Shown here: positions 1-3,163 of the stretch, piece after piece | How the letters are laid out: the number at the start of each line of letters is the position of its first letter | How positions within the stretch are numbered: position 1 is the stretch's first letter | Source: Nitrososphaerota archaeon | GTDB taxonomy: Archaea > Thermoproteota > Nitrososphaeria > Nitrososphaerales > UBA183 | Length of the DNA: 5,083 nt | Assembly (NCBI GenBank): GCA_029785235.1 | Contig: JAFMAA010000058.1 | Coordinates: forward strand, 1 to 5,083 | Direction: 5' to 3' | Notes under the pieces: generated by a model | Told to the model about the DNA's origin: nothing | The model's input: only the letters and a program-made list of their open reading frames with translations | Databases searched by the model: none | Made by a program: the position numbers and the translations under genes

Positions 1-11
1 CTAGTAACTTC

Positions 12-15
12 GGAG
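12..15 (+). promoter_or_regulatory. Ribosome binding site GGAG for the ATPase gene
   Basis: GGAG lies 6 bases before the ATG at 22. It is the main support for an internal start at 22 rather than a read-in from upstream, since the frame is open to the window edge. Confidence 0.5.
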
Positions 16-21
16 CCGGGG

Positions 22-1248
22 ATGCTCCAGCGTGACAGCCAAGATGCTCAAGCGATAGCTCTCTTTGGCTCGATTCCAAAGTTTGAACCTTACAGCGATT
101 ATCCAAGCCTTTACGCCGAAGTCCGAGGCTTCATTGAGCGGTATCTCGACTTGGCGGATGACCGCGGCTATGACGTATTCGCGGCCTGGATAATTTCGAC
201 TTATCTTCGTGACAAATGGAGAGCGGTTCCCTTCTTGTTCTTTCTTGGCAACCCAGGCACAGGGAAGACGCGGGCGCTTGAGATCGCACAGGCCCTCTCT
301 TTCCGCGTCCTCCTGGTGAACAGTATCTCGGCCCCGGCGGTCTTTAGGATTGACGAGGAATACCACCCGACTCTCTGCCTGGATGAGACCGAGTATCTGA
401 GTCGGGAGGAAAGGAGCGAGATAGTCGGCTTACTCAATGCACGGTATCGGAAAGGTGGTGTCACCGTCCGTGTCGGCGCTAAAGACAAAGAGACAGGAAA
501 GATGGAGCTACAAATCTTCAACGTCTTTGGGTTCACCGCCCTGGCCGGAACCAGGGGTTTCCTCCAGTCGCTCGAAAGTCGGTGCATTATCTTCTATATG
601 CAGAAGTCACTAAGGAAGTTGCCTGTCTTCATAGATGAAACCGAAGCAAAAAGCCTGAAGGCAAAGCTCTTCATGCTCCAATATGAGTGGGCCAACCACC
701 GAACGGGTGACGACTTTGACGGCTTTGACGACTTTTCCGGGGTGCCCCTATCAGGTAGGTCGATAGAGCTCCTGGTTCCACTTCTGACGGTTGCCCCTCC
801 AGAGGCGCGAGACAGAATCAGGGCATTCGCTCTCGACTTGGAGGAACGGAAGAGTGATGAGATAGGCTCCTCAGATGACGCTCTTGTTTACCTTTCACTA
901 AGGGCCGTCCATGAGACGACAGGGGAGGATGAGATTCCCCTTCTGGTGCTGCGAGACAGAGTGAATGAGAGTCTTCCGGACAAAGAGGGCTTGAAACTTC
1001 AAACGATTGGCTACATCTTGAAGCGGCTGGGGGTAAGAACGAAACGAGGCCATGCAGGACGAAGGTTCGCAGTCTATAATGAGAAGCTAATCGCCCGGCT
1101 CGCCCCGATGTTTGGGGAGACGGCTGAAAAGCCGTCAAAGTCGTCAAACCCGTCACCTGAAACGAAGGGTGACGACTTGAGAGCGTTCTCACAGGAGGGT
1201 GACGACTTTGGAGGCCGATTTGAAAAGTCGTCAAAGCCGTCACCATGA
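22..1248 (+). CDS. AAA+ ATPase, plasmid/virus replicative helicase-like (DUF3631-type), possibly 5'-partial
   Basis: The 408-residue product has Walker A GNPGTGKT (76-83), Walker B LCLDE (118-122) and an arginine-finger-like SRCIIFYM (R187 in the LESR stretch at 184-187). An N-terminal helical region (about 28-66) precedes the P-loop. A helical segment with SGRSIELLVPLLTVA (244-258) follows, of the kind seen in DUF3631-like ATPases of mobile elements. Residues about 305-375 look like a winged-helix DNA-binding domain. These features suggest ATP-driven DNA unwinding or remodelling in element replication; the exact role is inferred. Short acidic or Ser/Lys-rich repeats occupy the linker (229-240) and the last 33 residues, both likely disordered. 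The ATG at 22 has GGAG at 12-15 with a 6-base spacer, so I chose it. The frame has no stop from base 1 to 22, however, so an N-terminal extension (for example a primase-like domain) outside the window is possible. The stop overlaps the next start as ATGA. Confidence 0.85.
   Translation: MLQRDSQDAQAIALFGSIPKFEPYSDYPSLYAEVRGFIERYLDLADDRGYDVFAAWIISTYLRDKWRAVPFLFFLGNPGTGKTRALEIAQALSFRVLLVNSISAPAVFRIDEEYHPTLCLDETEYLSREERSEIVGLLNARYRKGGVTVRVGAKDKETGKMELQIFNVFGFTALAGTRGFLQSLESRCIIFYMQKSLRKLPVFIDETEAKSLKAKLFMLQYEWANHRTGDDFDGFDDFSGVPLSGRSIELLVPLLTVAPPEARDRIRAFALDLEERKSDEIGSSDDALVYLSLRAVHETTGEDEIPLLVLRDRVNESLPDKEGLKLQTIGYILKRLGVRTKRGHAGRRFAVYNEKLIARLAPMFGETAEKPSKSSNPSPETKGDDLRAFSQEGDDFGGRFEKSSKPSP
706..737 (+). 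repeat. 9-bp-unit repeat R1, GGT-(GACGRCTTT)x3-TC, forward
   Basis: GGT is followed by three tandem 9-bp units (GACGACTTT, GACGGCTTT, GACGACTTT) and then TC. In the ATPase frame it encodes G229-DDF-DGF-DDF, placed in the linker between the AAA+ core and the following helical domain. The reverse complement of the copy at 1126-1157 matches it at 28 of 32 positions by direct comparison. Confidence 0.9.
1126..1157 (-). repeat. 9-bp-unit repeat R2, inverted copy
   Basis: Read on the minus strand this is GGT plus three units (GACGGGTTT, GACGACTTT, GACGGCTTT) plus TC, the same layout as the copy at 706-737. In the ATPase frame the inverted copy encodes the Lys/Ser/Pro-rich stretch EKPSKSSNPSP instead of the acidic DDF motif. 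Confidence 0.9.
1168..1178 (+). repeat. Degenerate forward copy R3 (GGTGACGACTT)
   Basis: The head GGT and most of one unit are present (GGTGACGACTT), then the match decays. It encodes GDDL in the ATPase C-terminal tail, 10 bases after the inverted copy ending at 1157. Confidence 0.6.
1198..1244. repeat. Inverted repeat pair R4/R5 of the GACGRCTTT family, abutting the next start codon
   Basis: Forward GGTGACGACTTT (1198-1209) faces inverted GAAAAGTCGTC...CGTCACC (1222-1244). A 10-bp perfect stem pairs TGACGACTTT (1200-1209) with AAAGTCGTCA (1224-1233) across a 14-base loop. GGTGACG (1198-1204) can instead pair with CGTCACC (1238-1244). R5, read on the minus strand, shares 21 consecutive bases with the 3' part of R1 (706-737). 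R5 ends one base before the ATG at 1245, so a hairpin in the mRNA would lie over the initiation region of the next gene. Confidence 0.85.
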
Positions 1249-1442
1249 GCCGCCAAGATGCTGCCTCTCTGCCCCCACTAAAGGGCGATCCCCGTCCCTA
1301 CCGCAAACGGCTTGTAGTTAGTCAGGAGACGTTGGCGTGGGCTGCGGGGATAGATGCAAAGACGTTGAGAGGGATAATCTCGGAGTTGGAGGCGATGATC
1401 GCTAAGGATAGGGCCGAGGGGGTGATTGCATACCTTGGTTGA
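1245..1442 (+). CDS. Small protein with HTH-like segment, replication-operon accessory
   Basis: This 65-residue product is not recognised as a named family. Residues about 24-50 (VVSQETLAWAAGIDAKTLRGIISELE) read like a helix-turn-helix: a Ser-Gln-Glu helix start, a Leu-Ala pair, a Gly-Ile turn and a second helix with Thr-Leu. This resembles XRE-type or winged-helix DNA-binding segments. The N-terminus (PPLKGDPRPYRKR) is basic and proline-rich. No membrane segment or signal peptide is seen. The ATG at 1245 overlaps the ATPase TGA as ATGA and has no Shine-Dalgarno sequence of its own, because the preceding bases are repeat R5; translation probably depends on coupling to the ATPase. It could be a copy-control or replication accessory protein. 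Function is inferred from context, and the small size leaves some doubt that it is a gene. Confidence 0.55.
   Translation: MSRQDAASLPPLKGDPRPYRKRLVVSQETLAWAAGIDAKTLRGIISELEAMIAKDRAEGVIAYLG
1416..1425 (+). promoter_or_regulatory. Shine-Dalgarno-like GAGGGGGTGA before a TTG start
   Basis: This purine-rich stretch lies inside the 3' end of the preceding gene. GAGG gives a 6-base spacer to TTG 1426, and GGTGA gives about 9 bases to TTG 1435. It supports a real start here and leaves the exact TTG open. Confidence 0.45.
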
Positions 1443-1662
1443 TTTCATCAAAGTTCCGGTCATGGAGCCTTTCATGCGTCGGCTCAGGGCTCAAGCCCCA
1501 CGACTCTATGAGCTATGGGGCTTCTACTCAGGGGAGGACGGCCAACTTCTACTCGCCGCCGCCTCAGCTTACCTGGCTATCGCTGACTACCTGGCCGCTG
1601 CCGCTGACGCCGAAGCCGTGCACGACGGTATGTGTAGTCTCTTTCCGGAGACTTTCGCGTGA
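1426..1662 (+). CDS. Small helical hypothetical protein, TTG start
   Basis: This 78-residue product is not recognised. It is predicted to be mostly helical: an N-terminal strand or helix (HTLVDFIKVPV), a basic helix with RRLRAQAPRLYELWGF (about 18-33), then an Ala-rich helix (about 40-66, with LLLAAASAYLAIADYLAAAADAEA broken into shorter helices). The Ala-rich part has Asp/Glu and reads more like a soluble bundle than a membrane span. The TTG at 1426 is chosen because GAGG at 1416-1419 lies 6 bases upstream and the gene overlaps the previous one by 17 bases. TTG 1435 or ATG 1462 are alternatives. Codon third positions are mostly G or C. Its last 99 bases overlap the convergent AbrB-like gene, and a hairpin spans its stop. 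It may be the last gene of the replication operon. Confidence 0.5.
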   Translation: MHTLVDFIKVPVMEPFMRRLRAQAPRLYELWGFYSGEDGQLLLAAASAYLAIADYLAAAADAEAVHDGMCSLFPETFA

Positions 1663-1851
1663 AAGTTCTTCGAGAGTCAAAGCCCTCATCTTAAGCTCCG
1701 GGCTGGTCGAGTCCCACTCAACCCCTATGACACGGTGACTGATGCCGGAGCTTGCCTTCAGAGCTCGCACCCACTCGAAAGGAAGGGCCACGCATACAGA
1801 GCCCCCCACTCGGATTAGCCGACGCTCGGTCATGGTCATATCATGGGCCAT
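1564..1851 (-). CDS. AbrB/SpoVT-type DNA-binding regulator
   Basis: The 95-residue product has the swapped-hairpin signature RRLIRVGGSVCVALPFEW (10-27): strand, Gly-Gly-Ser turn, strand, then Leu-Pro starting a helix (24-33). A second pair of strands follows (about 39-46 and 53-58). This is the typical order of AbrB domains, known from archaeal AbrB-like regulators and from antitoxins, which dimerise to bind DNA. The tail (about 59-95) is Ser/Thr-rich and of unknown fold. No toxin gene is seen next to it, so a stand-alone transcription regulator is more likely than an antitoxin. ATG 1851 gives the longest product; the ATGs for residues 5 (1839) and 7 (1833) are possible starts and all keep the domain. 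No clear Shine-Dalgarno precedes any of them, which fits a short-leader transcript. The 3' end overlaps the convergent small gene by 99 bases. Confidence 0.75.
   Translation of the reverse strand: MAHDMTMTERRLIRVGGSVCVALPFEWVRALKASSGISHRVIGVEWDSTSPELKMRALTLEELSRESLRKETTHTVVHGFGVSGSGQVVSDSQVS
1638..1675 (+). terminator. Hairpin over the stop codon of the 78-residue gene, possible terminator
   Basis: A perfect 6-bp stem, ACTTTC (1651-1656) with GAAAGT (1661-1666), closes a GCGT loop. TCTC (1638-1641) can pair with GAGA (1672-1675) as an outer stem. The TGA at 1660-1662 lies in the loop and stem. Only TTCTTC follows, with no real T-tract, so termination is uncertain. On the other strand the hairpin falls within the AbrB-like gene, where it could slow or end opposing transcription. 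Confidence 0.3.
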
Positions 1852-1888
1852 GTTGGGCTTGCTTATCTAATTCCCGCTTTGTTTGCTG

Positions 1889-1897
1889 GGTATAATC
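1889..1897 (-). promoter_or_regulatory. Candidate archaeal TATA box for the AbrB-like gene
   Basis: On the minus strand GATTATACC is centred about 42 bases upstream of ATG 1851. With usual archaeal spacing of about 26 bases from TATA to start, transcription would begin about 16 bases before the ATG. No B-recognition element is obvious. The match is short and could be chance. Confidence 0.3.
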
Positions 1898-1925
1898 GCC
1901 ACGCGGCCATTTCATGCACCCCATT

Positions 1926-1957
1926 ATTCTTATCCTATCAATAAGGTAGAAAAGAAT
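1926..1957. promoter_or_regulatory. A/T-rich imperfect dyad, possible operator
   Basis: ATTCTTATC (1926-1934) and the mirrored GAAAAGAAT (1949-1957) match at 8 of 9 positions around a centre near 1941.5. This is the most A/T-rich patch in an otherwise G/C-leaning window. It sits just upstream of the candidate TATA box of the AbrB-like gene. AbrB-type proteins often bind A/T-rich, loosely palindromic DNA, so autoregulation is plausible but inferred. Confidence 0.35.
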
Positions 1958-2120
1958 TAGAGCCCGAATCCCGCCCCGCTCCGAAGATTGTCTAACAGGT
2001 CATTAAACCACTTTGGGACGCCTCGATCAATACCTGGCGCCCCTGACTTGGAGAATTTCTAAGTCGCCGGGCGTCCATGCGGGGCAGCTATGGCTCGTGG
2101 CCCCAGGGGTCTTAAGGCGT

Positions 2121-2131
2121 AGTTTGGGCAG
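2121..2131 (+). repeat. 11-bp direct repeat AGTTTGGGCAG, copy A
   Basis: Identical to the copy at 2237-2247, 116 bases away. Its 9-base core GTTTGGGCA is complementary to TGCCCAAAC at 2185-2193. Confidence 0.6.
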
Positions 2132-2184
2132 ACGGGGGTAGGCGCGGATGCGGGAGCCGACTATCCCCACGCTCGTCTAGACCA

Positions 2185-2193
2185 TGCCCAAAC
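2185..2193 (-). repeat. Inverted copy B of GTTTGGGCA
   Basis: TGCCCAAAC lies between copies A (2121-2131) and C (2237-2247) and can pair with either but not both at once, so two alternative hairpins are possible. Confidence 0.6.
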
Positions 2194-2236
2194 GTCAAAG
2201 AATCCCCATGTCGAGGCCGCACTTTTGGGGTGTCAG

Positions 2237-2247
2237 AGTTTGGGCAG
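2237..2247 (+). repeat. 11-bp direct repeat AGTTTGGGCAG, copy C
   Basis: This copy lies 10 bases past the stop codon of the minus-strand surface-protein gene ending at 2258. With copy B it would form a 9-bp stem around a 44-base loop in the 3' untranslated region of that operon. Confidence 0.6.
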
Positions 2248-2257
2248 TAGGGTTTGG

Positions 2258-3163
2258 TCAGCGAATCATGAGCACGGCTTTCGTAACTATGCCAGCTAAC
2301 GACAACGCGGCCAGCGCCTCCGCTATGGATGCGAAGGCGGCGGGGAACGCGAACCCGAAGGCTGCCCCTGCCGCCATAAGAATAATGAGCGCCACCATGA
2401 TACTCTGGGTTTTGTTGAAGATGGCGACGTTCACCCCCAAGAGGACGAAGCTTAACCAGATTTGAGTCCCGAAGAAATTTCCCCACGTCCCCAGGATCGC
2501 AGGGACGATGCACCCCTGTTCAAGCGAGATGAGCGGCGTCGAGCCGATACAGCTCGAAGCGGTCGTGTAGGCCTCCGTGATGTGGGTGGCCCCTGAAATC
2601 GTGCCTGACGTGACGTTCCCGTAGTAGGTGGTGAGGTCCGGGTTGGTGACGAAGGGGCTCTGTGCGCTCCAGGCGCTTTTAGCGTCCATCCAAATCTGCG
2701 TTGGGGTCTTAGACATAAGTTCCTGCTGCGCGGTTCCGAAAGCGGTGAAGTAGAAGATGGGCGCGTTCCTGAGCCCGTAGGTGTCGGTCAGGGTGAAAGA
2801 CACGTCAGGGCCGAGTTGGTTGTAGTAGACGGGGCTTACGGTGATGCTCGCGGTGGCCGTGCCTGAGATTACCGCGTCAGTCTCCCAGCGTTCCGTAGTG
2901 TTTGAACCTGTCAGCGGGTTAGGGGTGATGCTCCAAGCCGAGCCTGCTTCTGCGGTATAGGCCGTGGGCGTCGTCGTCAGGGTCGCGTGTTCTTGCCCAC
3001 CCGTCGAGTTGACGTAATTTAGGGTCGGGGAGGTAGGGGTTCCACCCCCAGAAACGCTGTAGCTCGCTGTAATGGTGACCGTGCCGGACGCGTAGGCACC
3101 CGGCGCACTTAGAACGAGCCCCAGCATGAGCCCCCCCACTAAAAGAGCTGCGGGGAGCCTCAA
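2258..3163 (-). CDS. Secreted beta-rich surface protein with C-terminal membrane anchor block
   Basis: With the TTG start at 3163 the product has 301 residues. A signal peptide (MRLPAALLVGGLMLGLVL, cleavage likely after AYA at 25) leads into a Thr/Ser/Gly-rich beta domain (26-116). That domain has SYSVSGGGTP, TERWET and ends in VYYNQ (112-116), a pattern I associate with archaeal secreted and S-layer-like proteins. A second domain (about 117-218) contains Trp/Tyr-rich strands and a Cys pair (C205, C218). Three membrane helices follow (about 232-249, 252-272, 280-300). Four Asn-X-Ser/Thr sites are present, three of them in the ectodomain. TTG 3163 is preferred because GGAG (3175-3172) lies 8 bases upstream and it overlaps the preceding stop as TTGA; ATG 3181 would add six residues, lacks a ribosome site and overlaps by 22 bases. 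The role is probably an envelope or virion surface component with the preceding gene; no enzyme motif is seen. Confidence 0.8.
   Translation of the reverse strand: MRLPAALLVGGLMLGLVLSAPGAYASGTVTITASYSVSGGGTPTSPTLNYVNSTGGQEHATLTTTPTAYTAEAGSAWSITPNPLTGSNTTERWETDAVISGTATASITVSPVYYNQLGPDVSFTLTDTYGLRNAPIFYFTAFGTAQQELMSKTPTQIWMDAKSAWSAQSPFVTNPDLTTYYGNVTSGTISGATHITEAYTTASSCIGSTPLISLEQGCIVPAILGTWGNFFGTQIWLSFVLLGVNVAIFNKTQSIMVALIILMAAGAAFGFAFPAAFASIAEALAALSLAGIVTKAVLMIR

Larger units (their letters stand above)
2016..2193 (+). ncRNA. Cluster of nested stem-loops, candidate structured RNA or replication origin
   Basis: Three structures follow one another. (1) GGACGCC (2016-2022) pairs with GGCGTCC (2070-2076) and encloses an 8-bp hairpin, GACTTGGA (2045-2052) with TCTAAGTC (2058-2065), loop GAATT. 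(2) GGGGC (2081-2085) pairs with GCCCC (2100-2104) around AGC/GCT (2086-2088/2093-2095). (3) GTTTGGGCA (2122-2130) pairs with TGCCCAAAC (2185-2193), enclosing GGGGGTAG (2134-2141) with CTATCCCC (2161-2168) and a small CGC/GCG hairpin (2143-2152). The non-Watson-Crick pairs, G2050-T2060 and G2138-T2164, are G-U wobbles only in a plus-strand RNA; on the minus strand they become C-A mismatches. That favours plus-strand RNA. It is not a tRNA, because no T-arm motif precedes the 3' acceptor-like strand. A plasmid or viral origin is the main alternative. Confidence 0.35.
1852..2257. other. Intergenic region of about 400 bases, regulatory and structured, no credible gene
   Basis: Neither strand has an open frame with a ribosome site or a recognisable product. 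The left third holds the TATA candidate and the A/T-rich dyad. The right two thirds hold stem-loops (2016-2193) and three copies of a 9-base word in mixed orientation. Transcription on both sides points toward it only from the right: the surface-protein operon ends at 2258, while the AbrB-like gene reads away from it. It is therefore part promoter region, part operon 3' end and possibly an origin or RNA locus. Confidence 0.6.

Noticed and set aside
1074..1256. Minus-strand open frame encoding GDGFDDF and KSSP-like peptides
   Set aside because: It is the antisense of the ATPase tail. The peptides look familiar only because the repeats are present in both orientations, so the antisense frame reproduces the same motifs.
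1439..1738. Plus-strand 99-residue frame
   Set aside because: Serine/proline/threonine-rich product with no domain; shadow of the 78-residue gene and of the AbrB-like gene.
1564..1851. Antitoxin of a toxin-antitoxin pair
   Set aside because: AbrB-type antitoxins are usually followed directly by a toxin gene in the same direction; the next minus-strand frame downstream holds no recognisable toxin and the locus runs into convergent genes.
1891..1896. TATAAT as a bacterial -10 box on the plus strand
   Set aside because: No -35-like hexamer lies about 17 bases upstream, and other features favour an archaeal host; the same bases serve better as a minus-strand TATA candidate.
2016..2076. tRNA-like element (7-bp acceptor-like stem GGACGCC/GGCGTCC)
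   Set aside because: Only 61 bases, no T-arm sequence before the 3' strand, no plausible anticodon arm and no D-arm.
1993..2078. Minus-strand 28-residue open frame (MDARRLRNSPSQ...)
   Set aside because: No ribosome site, low-information product, and it coincides with the stem-loop region, whose arms explain its open frame.
2184..2465. Plus-strand 93-residue frame with hydrophobic stretches
   Set aside because: Antisense to the membrane helices of the surface protein; its Ala/Met-rich segments mirror those helices.
2112..2513. Minus-strand 133-residue frame
   Set aside because: Overlaps the membrane-helix end of the surface protein in another frame; Arg/His/Pro-rich composition typical of a shadow in GC-rich DNA.
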